Assembly: GCA_017960985.1 (NCBI GenBank)
Contig: JAGCYD010000023.1
Span: 1 to 41,967, forward strand
Reading direction: 5' to 3'
Length of the DNA stretch: 41,967 bases
From: Bacteroidaceae bacterium
GTDB taxonomy: Bacteria > Bacteroidota > Bacteroidia > Bacteroidales > Bacteroidaceae
In this document: one piece after another, positions 34,076 to 41,287 of the stretch
How positions within the stretch are numbered: position 1 is the first letter of the stretch
How the letters are laid out: every line of letters starts with the position of its first letter
Position numbers and translations under genes: made by a program
Notes under the pieces: generated by a model
The model's input: only the letters and a program-made list of their open reading frames with translations
The model's database searches: none
What the model was told of the DNA's origin: nothing

Positions 34076-35537
34076 AAGACAAAGCATATTCAGGTCGGTG
34101 GACTGGCTGACCATCATCATCTACATCGCCCTGCTTGGGCTGGGGTGGATGAGTGTATGCGGAGCCTCTTATGATTTCGAACAGGGTACTAACCTCATCG
34201 ACTTCTCTTCCCGTACTGGCATGCAAATCGTATGGATTGCCACATCGCTCCTGCTGGCCTTGTTCATCCTCGGCATAGACGAACGCTACTTCGACACCTT
34301 CTCCTATGTCCTTTATATCGCCTTCATGGCGTTGTTGTTTGCCACACCATTCCTGGCACACAACATCAAGGGCTCCATGTCGTGGATTAAGATAGGTTCG
34401 TTCAGCATCCAGCCCGCAGAGTTTGCCAAGTTTGCCACAGCACTGTGCGTGGCGAAATACATGGGGAGCCACGACTTCAACATCAACAAATGGTGGCACT
34501 TCCTGCTGGCCTGCATCCTCATCCTTTTGCCGATGGTGCTGATTATACTACAACGCGAAACGGGTAGTGCATTGGTCTATACGGCATTCTTTCTCATGTT
34601 CTACCGCGAAGGCATGCCGGGTTCCATTCTCTTTGCCGGCATTTCAGCAGTCATCTATTTTGTGGTCGGTGTACGGTTCGAGCAAGACCCTCTTTGGGGA
34701 CTGAAGGCCGTCAGTCTGGGCAAGTTCTGTGTACTCCTGATTATCCTGCTCTTCACCGTGGGCATGATGCGTACCTATACCACTCTGCTCACCCCCATAC
34801 TGAGAATCCTTGGCTACGGACTGGGACTTACCCTGTCCGTACTGTTGTTTGCCAAGTATGTCATACCCTTCGACATCACATGGGTACAACTTGCCATTTG
34901 TATTGCCACCATCGGCTATCTTTTCTACCTAGCCGTAAAGCAGCGCATGGTTCGTTATGCTTACATCGCCCTGTTCGCTTTGGGATCACTCACGCTCTAC
35001 TATTCCGTAGATTATGTCATGGATCATGTCATGCAGCCTCATCAGCAGACCCGCATCCGTGTACTCTTGGGCATGGAGGACGACCCACGCGGAGCGGGCT
35101 ACAATGTCATACAGGCCAAGATTGCCATTGGCTCTGGCGGATTGAGAGGCAAGGGCTTCCTGAACGGGACACAGACCAAACTGAAATATGTGCCCGAACA
35201 GGATACCGATTTCATCTTCTGCACCGTGGGCGAGGAAGAAGGTTTTCTGGGTTGCACCATCGTACTGCTGCTGTTCCTGGCACTCATACTCCGCCTCATC
35301 CATTTGGCCGTACGACAACCCTATGCTTCTGGGCGCATATACGGTTATTGTGTATTGAGCATCTTCCTGTTCCATGTCTTCATCAATGTCGGCATGGTAC
35401 TCGGACTGACGCCCGTCATCGGCATTCCGTTGCCCTTCTTCAGTTATGGCGGTTCGTCCCTCTGGGGCTTCACCATGCTGCTGTTTATCTTCCTCCGCAT
35501 GGATGCAGGGCGTAACCGCTTCGTCCACAACCGCTGA
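34056..35537 (+). CDS. rodA: Peptidoglycan glycosyltransferase RodA (SEDS family)
   Basis: This 493-residue SEDS protein polymerises lipid II into glycan strands with PBP2. It has about ten membrane segments. Motifs are GSMSWIKIGSFSIQPAEFAK, IGSGGLRGKGFLNGTQTKL, YVPEQDTDFIFCTVGEEEGF and IGIPLPFFSYGGSSLWGFT. A TTG at 34035 could add seven residues, but the ATG at 34056, overlapping mrdA by 20 nt, is more likely. There is an extra-long central region (about residues 200-320) of added hydrophobic segments, as common in Bacteroidota. It is the last gene of the operon and is followed by a 25-nt dispersed word and repeat B. Confidence 0.97.
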   Translation: MVAGRGKRQSIFRSVDWLTIIIYIALLGLGWMSVCGASYDFEQGTNLIDFSSRTGMQIVWIATSLLLALFILGIDERYFDTFSYVLYIAFMALLFATPFLAHNIKGSMSWIKIGSFSIQPAEFAKFATALCVAKYMGSHDFNINKWWHFLLACILILLPMVLIILQRETGSALVYTAFFLMFYREGMPGSILFAGISAVIYFVVGVRFEQDPLWGLKAVSLGKFCVLLIILLFTVGMMRTYTTLLTPILRILGYGLGLTLSVLLFAKYVIPFDITWVQLAICIATIGYLFYLAVKQRMVRYAYIALFALGSLTLYYSVDYVMDHVMQPHQQTRIRVLLGMEDDPRGAGYNVIQAKIAIGSGGLRGKGFLNGTQTKLKYVPEQDTDFIFCTVGEEEGFLGCTIVLLLFLALILRLIHLAVRQPYASGRIYGYCVLSIFLFHVFINVGMVLGLTPVIGIPLPFFSYGGSSLWGFTMLLFIFLRMDAGRNRFVHNR

Positions 35538-35543
35538 TTTTCC

Positions 35544-35568
35544 CGTTTGACCTATCGGTCTTCCTCAC
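35544..35568 (-). repeat. 25-nt dispersed word, copy 2
   Basis: This is the exact reverse complement of 9688-9712. It starts 6 nt after the rodA stop and abuts repeat B. Confidence 0.85.
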
Positions 35569-35706
35569 CACCAATAATGCTTCAAAAAATCAACACTGAT
35601 GATTTGCAAAATCAACGGTAATGATTTTGCAATTTAATACTAATGATTTTCGAAATCAACGGTGTTGATTTTTCAACGAGACAATATTGATTTTTGAGAG
35701 GGTAAT

Positions 35707-35816
35707 TATACCCCATGTCGAGCATATGGTACTCATCGAAAAATTGCTTACTGCAAATTCAAAAAGAATACGGTATTCACCACATGGTGATTACCGTATT
35801 CTCAATATGGGGTATA
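35707..35816. mobile_element. 110-bp MITE-like insertion in repeat B
   Basis: It is bounded by perfect 10-bp inverted ends (TATACCCCAT at 35707-35716 and ATGGGGTATA at 35807-35816). It contains a strong 36-nt hairpin and no ORF, and the left copy of repeat B lacks it, acting as an empty site. A second TATGGGGTA just outside the right end leaves the exact border uncertain by about 5-15 bp. It is too short to encode its own transposase. Confidence 0.65.
35766..35801. terminator. Strong hairpin inside the MITE-like element
   Basis: GAATACGGTATTCACC pairs with GGTGATTACCGTATTC around a short loop, with one internal T-T mismatch. It lies between converging rodA and the - strand accessory gene and may end transcripts from both. 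Confidence 0.55.
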
Positions 35817-35835
35817 GTTATGGGGTAGAAAAGGC

Positions 35836-37092
35836 TCACTTTACCATGACCTTCTTCCTACCCTTAATATAAATCCCCTTCTTCAATCTTAGGCTGTTAA
35901 GGTTAGCGTTCCCGTTAGCGTTGACCTTTCGCCCGGAAAGGTCATATACACCTCCTTCTCCTTGGGAAACCGCTGGGGCAAGGGCAATCCCGTTTGTCGG
36001 ATTGCACACCAGCGCCTGATGTGCCCCTCCTTCAAGACCAACCTGATAGGTACCGGCCGCAAAGCCTGGGATTTTGAATTCGAACTCACAATAACAATAC
36101 ATACCAATTTCAGAGGAATAACTTATTATCGTATAGACACCACCCAAAACCATATCTATATTGTTATCAAACACTGTACATTCTGCATACATAGGAGAGG
36201 ATATGGAGCCAACATATATCCCCGAGACGCAAAGAGTGTCTTGCAGGAAGGTATATGTCAGTTCTGTTTCCATCTCATCCCATAGAAGGTTCCACTTTGA
36301 ACGAAAGGCTTTAGTCTTGTAACTATTCTTGTTTATGTCAAACACTCCCCATATATCAGTTCCCGTGGCGCAAGTCACTTTAGAACAGGTCGGAGTTGCC
36401 GTAAGTGTCTTCAATTTCTCCGTCAGGAACAAGGGCGTTATTCCCCAGTTCACCGAGCCAAGTCCCTCTATCCACACATCTTCCTGCCCTCCGTTTTCGG
36501 CTACAAGGCGTAGCATCTTGGGCAAGGCTGAACCTTCACGGTATTCAACACTTTCATTATACTCTTCAAAAAAGCCAGTCTCTGTCACGGTGAATCGTTC
36601 GCCGGCGGCATTCGTAAAAACATCACCCACGGACAGCGAATAGTCCAGTATCAAGGACTCCTCACCTTCTTCGGAGCGGTAATAGACCTTGTCACCTTCC
36701 TGCCTATACAACAAGGTATCTACACAATCAGGGCGAGTATCATAACAAACCCCAATAGGCTTAGGCCAAGTTTCATCCTCTACGATTATATCTTGCCTTG
36801 CTATGAAAGTCACTTTTTGGTAGTGGTTGCCTCCCACCAATGTGTCACCATACTCGATAAAACACCCTCTTTTCACATCGCTACCATCTTCAAGGTGGAG
36901 ATAAAGATTCCAGCCCTTAAAACAGCTGTACATATGTATCTCCTTCATAGCCTTCCACGCTTCATCATCAAAGTCATAAAAATAAGCATTATAATTGTCG
37001 TCGGTGAAGATCGTTGGATAATCAACACTCGTATCTGCATAGATGCTTCCCATCCATAGACAAGAAAAAAGTAACAATAATGTTTTTTTCAT
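35836..37092 (-). CDS. Secreted protein of unknown function with T9SS-like C-terminal tail
   Basis: This 418-residue protein has a signal peptide (MKKTLLLLFSCLWMGSIYA, cleavage after residue 19). The mature region is acidic and rich in short beta-type segments; no catalytic family is recognised. The C-terminus GGVYDLSGRKV...LKKGIYIKGRKKVMVK matches the type-A T9SS sorting tail pattern, so it should be exported through the outer membrane. The frame is open back to 37152, but ATG 37092 gives the signal peptide and lies 4 nt after the C25 peptidase stop. It is the last gene of the right operon, and its stop codon lies within inverted repeat B. Confidence 0.8.
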   Translation of the reverse strand: MKKTLLLLFSCLWMGSIYADTSVDYPTIFTDDNYNAYFYDFDDEAWKAMKEIHMYSCFKGWNLYLHLEDGSDVKRGCFIEYGDTLVGGNHYQKVTFIARQDIIVEDETWPKPIGVCYDTRPDCVDTLLYRQEGDKVYYRSEEGEESLILDYSLSVGDVFTNAAGERFTVTETGFFEEYNESVEYREGSALPKMLRLVAENGGQEDVWIEGLGSVNWGITPLFLTEKLKTLTATPTCSKVTCATGTDIWGVFDINKNSYKTKAFRSKWNLLWDEMETELTYTFLQDTLCVSGIYVGSISSPMYAECTVFDNNIDMVLGGVYTIISYSSEIGMYCYCEFEFKIPGFAAGTYQVGLEGGAHQALVCNPTNGIALAPAVSQGEGGVYDLSGRKVNANGNANLNSLRLKKGIYIKGRKKVMVK

Positions 37093-37096
37093 GGCT

Positions 37097-39397
37097 TTAC
37101 TGATTTGTAAATTCAAAATTAGATTCAATATAGACACCTGACTGTAAATCAAGTTCCTTTCCTATTATGGTTATGGTTGAATTCAGAATATTGACATCGC
37201 CCGTATCTTTGGTATTGGTAACATGGTTTCCTATATGAATCGTATTTCCTTTATAGAGGCGAACCTCCCCGTCTATATTCTCATTTTGTATGTAAACATC
37301 CTTCGAGTAATCCCATATATATGGAATATAATTATGCCTGTCTAAGCAAATTACCAAACTATCCGATGGGTTGGCATATCCTGCATAATTCCCTTTATAT
37401 GACACTGCATTTTCTGTCGTTTTATCATAGAATGTTATCTTACAATCTCCATCTTCTACATGCACAAAGATAGAATCATTCCGCAAAAATACCAAAGGTT
37501 CAGCAAAGTTTTGTGGCGTATCTGTCCAGATTTGCATTGTCGGGTCACCAAAACAATGAAAAAGTTTCCATGTTTCTCTCTTATAATTACTCATTCTTTT
37601 TCCAAAAGTCTCTCCCATCCGAATTAATCCTTGGTCTAATATTCTTCCCAATTCATATATTGGAGTGGAAATATTAGAATATTTTCTATAAAATATAAAA
37701 TGATAATGGGGTTGTAAATTAGGCCATATAGCATCAAACATACCCAATGCCATCGCATCATTATAACCTGTAAAACTTGTTTCTGTAGCGGCAAAGACAC
37801 CTACACATCCCCCTCCCTCTTTTTTCAAGAAAGCTTCTGCAAAACAATCTCCAGTCTCATTATATTTCCCTGTTCGACAGTTAATACTAAAGACAACGGG
37901 GTACTTATTACCATTATTCAACTGTGATATATGTGCACTATTGAAAAAGGGTCCCAACCATCCTTCTTTGTACCCATGCCCATTATGTAAAACATACAAA
38001 GTTCCATTATCTATTATGGAGCGTATCTGTGTACTATTTCCATCCCATAAAAAAGAGTCTGGCTGCAAATCAACTGGCAAACTCATACCAAGACTATAGA
38101 ATTTACTCCAATAAAGCGATGGTGAAGTATTTGTTGTTTTAGCATATTGACGACTTATTTGTAGTCCTTTGGATTGTAGATGTCGGCGTATATTCTCAGA
38201 TGTAAGTATAAAACCCCAATCTTCATACCCATCTTTAGGGGCTTCATCTTGAAACTTACCACAATGCAAGGCTGTATGATAAAACAAACTATCTATAATA
38301 GGATTCCTCTCATACTGAATAACTTTATCTAATATAACACTTACTTGGTGAGAATTATCTGCAGGAATCCTGCCTCTTGATATTTGAGGAATTTCAGCAT
38401 CTAATACTGGCAATCCATATTCTACATCGGTAACAGCATTTATGGTTACTGTTTGTTGATTATCGTTGATATATGTGTATGAAAAAGGTCTGGCTGGTAT
38501 ATCATCTACGCCTCCTATTATTAATAAATATTGTAGTCCATATTGTTGGAAGTAGTTTTCAACGCTATCTCGCACTTCACTTGCCGTCCAATTTCCTCTA
38601 TTTTTCGTTGTCACATAAACCCTATTCCCTTTCATCCGTTTCCATTCAACAAAATTCTGGATAGAATCCAAATATTCATTGGTTGTAACAATCAATAAAC
38701 TCTGATTATTTAATGATGAATGCCATATACTATCCTGTGAATGGACTCTATTTAAGCCACCCTGGAGCCCATAATTTAGGGTAATGTTTGACAGGAAGTC
38801 CTCTTCTATGAGATTTGTATATGTGGGAGAATCTCCTCCTGGGGAGGCTGCCTGCTCAGGTATAAAGTTCACTCTATATTTTATTGTTGTATATACACGC
38901 GCTATATGATGTTCGTTGTCGTATTGTACAGGCACAATGGTAACTCCTTGTAACCCAGCCCCTCGATAATGCTGCATAGTATCCGCCTCAATAGTTGCAG
39001 AGGGAAAGAACCCGACATACGGTGATATGCTGTCTATAATAAAGGGAATGCTAATCTCAGGTAAGTTAGGAACTGCCGGTGACATCATAAAGGCAGTATC
39101 AGTATATTCTGCTTCAATGATATTTACAATCGTTGTATGGTTGGCAGGAACATAAAATAAGTCATTCCGGAATGGAACAGCTGGTTCTCCCGATTTGTCG
39201 TTAATACCGAATCCTATATATTGCCAGAAAAATGTATTTGGGACAAGACTATTAGGATGTATAATTGGGTTTGCGAATTGGTAGGTAACAATAACCCCGT
39301 TTGAAACAAATTCCACACTTCTCTCTGGAAGCGTTTCTGTTTGAGCCAATAATATTGTTGGCAGAATCAGCCAAAATATTGTCAATAGTTTTTTCAT
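37097..39397 (-). CDS. Peptidase C25 (gingipain-like) family protein
   Basis: This 766-residue protein has a signal peptide ending LLAQ-TET (about residue 19). An N-terminal propeptide-like region of about 200 residues precedes a C25 domain (about 235-590): LLIVTTNEYLDSIQNFVEWK, QYLLIIGGVDDIPARPF, the His motif LHNGHG (His474) and the Cys motif SINCRTGKY (Cys507), followed by GGGCVGVFAATETSFTGYND. The C-terminus (VNILNSTITIIGKELDLQSG) resembles the coat-hanger stack found in surface proteins rather than a standard sorting tail. C25 enzymes are secreted cysteine proteases or, as PorU, the T9SS signal peptidase; at 766 residues it is shorter than PorU. It is AT-rich compared with core genes and lies 18 nt after the upstream T9SS cargo gene. 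Confidence 0.88.
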   Translation of the reverse strand: MKKLLTIFWLILPTILLAQTETLPERSVEFVSNGVIVTYQFANPIIHPNSLVPNTFFWQYIGFGINDKSGEPAVPFRNDLFYVPANHTTIVNIIEAEYTDTAFMMSPAVPNLPEISIPFIIDSISPYVGFFPSATIEADTMQHYRGAGLQGVTIVPVQYDNEHHIARVYTTIKYRVNFIPEQAASPGGDSPTYTNLIEEDFLSNITLNYGLQGGLNRVHSQDSIWHSSLNNQSLLIVTTNEYLDSIQNFVEWKRMKGNRVYVTTKNRGNWTASEVRDSVENYFQQYGLQYLLIIGGVDDIPARPFSYTYINDNQQTVTINAVTDVEYGLPVLDAEIPQISRGRIPADNSHQVSVILDKVIQYERNPIIDSLFYHTALHCGKFQDEAPKDGYEDWGFILTSENIRRHLQSKGLQISRQYAKTTNTSPSLYWSKFYSLGMSLPVDLQPDSFLWDGNSTQIRSIIDNGTLYVLHNGHGYKEGWLGPFFNSAHISQLNNGNKYPVVFSINCRTGKYNETGDCFAEAFLKKEGGGCVGVFAATETSFTGYNDAMALGMFDAIWPNLQPHYHFIFYRKYSNISTPIYELGRILDQGLIRMGETFGKRMSNYKRETWKLFHCFGDPTMQIWTDTPQNFAEPLVFLRNDSIFVHVEDGDCKITFYDKTTENAVSYKGNYAGYANPSDSLVICLDRHNYIPYIWDYSKDVYIQNENIDGEVRLYKGNTIHIGNHVTNTKDTGDVNILNSTITIIGKELDLQSGVYIESNFEFTNQ

Positions 39398-39415
39398 GGG
39401 AACTCCCTCCTTTCC

Positions 39416-40669
39416 TTAGATGTTCTGTACAATCATCTTACGGGTGGCTCGTATTTTCCCATCCACGATAAGGCTGTAGATGTACATGCCCGGGGTAAGT
39501 CCTGCGGCATATACCGTGATGTTCGTCGCGCCGCGGTCGGACACTTCCACGGTCTGTACCTGCTTGCCGTTCATGTCGTAGATGTTGATGGTGGCGCGGC
39601 TGGCGGTCTCGGGAACGGTAAGGCTGATGACGGTGCTCTGACTGAACGGATTGGGGCGGTTCTGGCTCATCGTCACCATGTCAATATCTGAAAAGGCATC
39701 CTCTATGGCCGTGACCTCGCCCTTGACATTTGCATCCGACTGGCTTTCGCTGCTGAGTTGCTGTTCCAATGTGGCGACCTTGGCCGACAGTTCCCTGATG
39801 CTCTGTACGAGCAGGGGCACCATCTCTATGTAGTTGATGCTGTAGTTGCCCTCGCTGTCCTCATACACCAGTTCGGGATAGACCTGCTTCAACTGATCGG
39901 CTGCCAGTCCGTAGCTGACATCGGACAGGCGGGTCTGGATAGGGTCTTCCTCTTCCAACTCCTCGTCTTCCGAAAGAGATATTTTTGTTTCAATCTTGTT
40001 GGCAGCCAGACTGCCGTTCTGATTCACGCGCTCCATTTGGAGCAAATCCACCTGCTGGAGTTTATCCGTTACCGTTTCTCCTCTGTTTGTTGTAGTAGAT
40101 AAGTTTATCGTACTTCCTCCTCCCGAAGGGGATGACACGGAGGAGGGGCTTACCAAGGTCCCGTATATGGTACCTGTTGCCTTTACATCGCCCCAAAAAT
40201 AACCAGCATAATCTCCTGTGATTCTATTATGACTTGTTGTAGATGACCCTGCTATCCCAGCACCACCTGAACCATAGGTGTTTTTTCTTCCGCCAAAAAC
40301 CCCATACTGATATCCTGCCCCTTTGGCTATACCTTTTACTCCACATGAAACACCTGAAGAATGGCTCTGGCTTTTACTTTCTACTATGGACACCACTCCA
40401 TGTGGAGAACCATTCGTTACAAAGTCTATTTCTATTCCTTTTGTTACATTCGGATTTACGGTTGTGTCGTTACCCAGAAATAAAATGCCTGTATCCGTAG
40501 AATCAGCAGAAAGCATAATACCTCCAAACTTTTTATTTTTATATTTATTAGGAGTAGAACTCTTTATGCCGACTCCCATCCTCCCCAAAGAATCTACTCT
40601 TAACTGTGCATAGCCTCCAAAAGTGAACAAGGTAAATAAACTCAATACAAAAAATCTTTTTGTTTTCAT
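39416..40669 (-). CDS. Secreted protein with endosialidase-chaperone-like region and T9SS C-terminal tail
   Basis: This 417-residue protein has a signal peptide (about residues 1-21, ending GGYAQ). Residues 22-190 are a glycine/serine-rich beta region reminiscent of tail-fibre shafts (GVSCGVKGIAKGAGYQYGVF). Residues about 245-310 (DVSYGLAADQLKQVYPELVY ... IEMVPLLVQSIRELSAKVAT) resemble the intramolecular chaperone (S74) module with its coiled coil. Residues about 340-417 (NRPNPFSQSTVISLTVPE ... GMYIYSLIVDGKIRATRKM) are a typical T9SS type-A sorting domain. A fibrous trimeric surface protein is inferred. The N-terminal part is AT-rich and the C-terminal part GC-rich, as if the domains had different histories. 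Confidence 0.85.
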   Translation of the reverse strand: MKTKRFFVLSLFTLFTFGGYAQLRVDSLGRMGVGIKSSTPNKYKNKKFGGIMLSADSTDTGILFLGNDTTVNPNVTKGIEIDFVTNGSPHGVVSIVESKSQSHSSGVSCGVKGIAKGAGYQYGVFGGRKNTYGSGGAGIAGSSTTSHNRITGDYAGYFWGDVKATGTIYGTLVSPSSVSSPSGGGSTINLSTTTNRGETVTDKLQQVDLLQMERVNQNGSLAANKIETKISLSEDEELEEEDPIQTRLSDVSYGLAADQLKQVYPELVYEDSEGNYSINYIEMVPLLVQSIRELSAKVATLEQQLSSESQSDANVKGEVTAIEDAFSDIDMVTMSQNRPNPFSQSTVISLTVPETASRATINIYDMNGKQVQTVEVSDRGATNITVYAAGLTPGMYIYSLIVDGKIRATRKMIVQNI

Positions 40670-40722
40670 ATATTAGTTTTTAAGGTTTAGGTGTTATATG
40701 TAAAAGGTATAAATAAGAAGAA

Positions 40723-40746
40723 GAAGAAGGGGAGTCCCCCTTCTTC
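40723..40746 (-). terminator. Hairpin between right DUF3244 gene and the T9SS cargo gene
   Basis: GAAGAAGGGG (40723-40732) pairs perfectly with CCCCTTCTTC (40737-40746). On the - strand it is followed by a pyrimidine-rich tract. It lies 14 nt after the DUF3244 stop, so it may attenuate read-through into the downstream genes. Confidence 0.7.
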
Positions 40747-40760
40747 CATTTTCAGTTTTA

Positions 40761-41129
40761 CTATAGTTTTATATCACAATAGAAGGTGATGTCGCCACTG
40801 ACTATCTGCAGTTCATACTCTCCTGAGAGCGTGCTGGGCAGGACAAGCGTGGTCTGACCGACGCTGATGACGGAGGAATAGACGACAGTCTCGTCCTCAT
40901 CCAACAACTGCACCGTGCAGCCCTCGATGGCACTATCGAACGAAAGGGTGTTCCCGTCCAGATATACTTCGGGGATTTGTACTAAGGATTTAGGAAAACC
41001 CGTAGACCCACCACCCGTTGTCGTCGGTTTAATTGAAAGAGGAAGATGATTTCCTCCATTTTGCGCGAACGCCGTTGCGATACCCATAATCAAGAGCATT
41101 GCAAATGAAATAAATGTCTTTTTTGTCAT
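40761..41129 (-). CDS. DUF3244 family secreted protein (right copy)
   Basis: This 122-residue paralogue of the protein at 87-455 is identical in residues 1-27 (signal peptide and NGGN). It is divergent in residues 28-51, which read HLPLSIKPTTTGGGSTGFPK here, and almost identical from VYLDGNTLSF to the end apart from three substitutions (Phe to Tyr, Tyr to Asp, Glu to Lys). It should be exported; the DUF3244 function is unknown. It uses the same promoter sequence as its left twin (- strand TAGTTTTG at 41165-41172) and is followed by a hairpin, then by a T9SS cargo operon. A membrane-anchored regulator gene lies upstream in the same orientation. Confidence 0.9.
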   Translation of the reverse strand: MTKKTFISFAMLLIMGIATAFAQNGGNHLPLSIKPTTTGGGSTGFPKSLVQIPEVYLDGNTLSFDSAIEGCTVQLLDEDETVVYSSVISVGQTTLVLPSTLSGEYELQIVSGDITFYCDIKL

Positions 41130-41164
41130 AGCTTTTTGTATTAAATAATAGAAATTAGATGATG

Positions 41165-41197
41165 CAAAACTATGACGAGGGAGGCTCTCACAACAAA
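41165..41197 (-). promoter_or_regulatory. Promoter of right DUF3244 gene
   Basis: On the - strand, TTTG at 41194-41197 and TAGTTTTG at 41165-41172 mirror the left promoter exactly. Just upstream, GATTGTGC (41218-41225) and GCACAATC (41235-41242) form an 8-bp inverted repeat that could be an operator or the end of the regulator transcript. Confidence 0.65.
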
Positions 41198-41287
41198 TTT
41201 ACAAAGGCGGATTTTTGGATTGTGCCACGAAAATGCACAATCTTTAAGGTCTATAAATAAATGAATTAAAGCGAGTTAAAACAAATT

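Larger units (their letters stand above)
35538..35835. other. Convergent intergenic region filled by repeats
   Basis: Nothing here looks coding. It holds the second copy of a 25-nt word (35544-35568), inverted repeat B and an insertion with inverted ends, and separates rodA from the converging accessory operon. Confidence 0.85.
35568..35843 (-). repeat. Inverted repeat B, right copy with insert
   Basis: Bases 35568-35710 match the reverse complement of 6991-7133 without gaps, and 35817-35843 match the outer end (6969-6990) less exactly. Between them lies about 110 bp absent from the left copy. The stop codon of the next gene on the - strand is inside the outer end. Confidence 0.9.
40761..41215 (-). 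repeat. Inverted repeat A, right copy
   Basis: This is the partner of 1-455 in inverted orientation, about 40 kb away. The match is visible from 41215 down to the stop codon at 40761. Beyond 41215 the sequence continues into the regulator region and cannot be compared, because the left copy starts at the window edge. Confidence 0.95.

Noticed and set aside
37093-37152. Longer start for the 418-residue T9SS-tail protein.
   Set aside because: It would overlap the C25 gene and bury the signal peptide; ATG 37092 exposes it.
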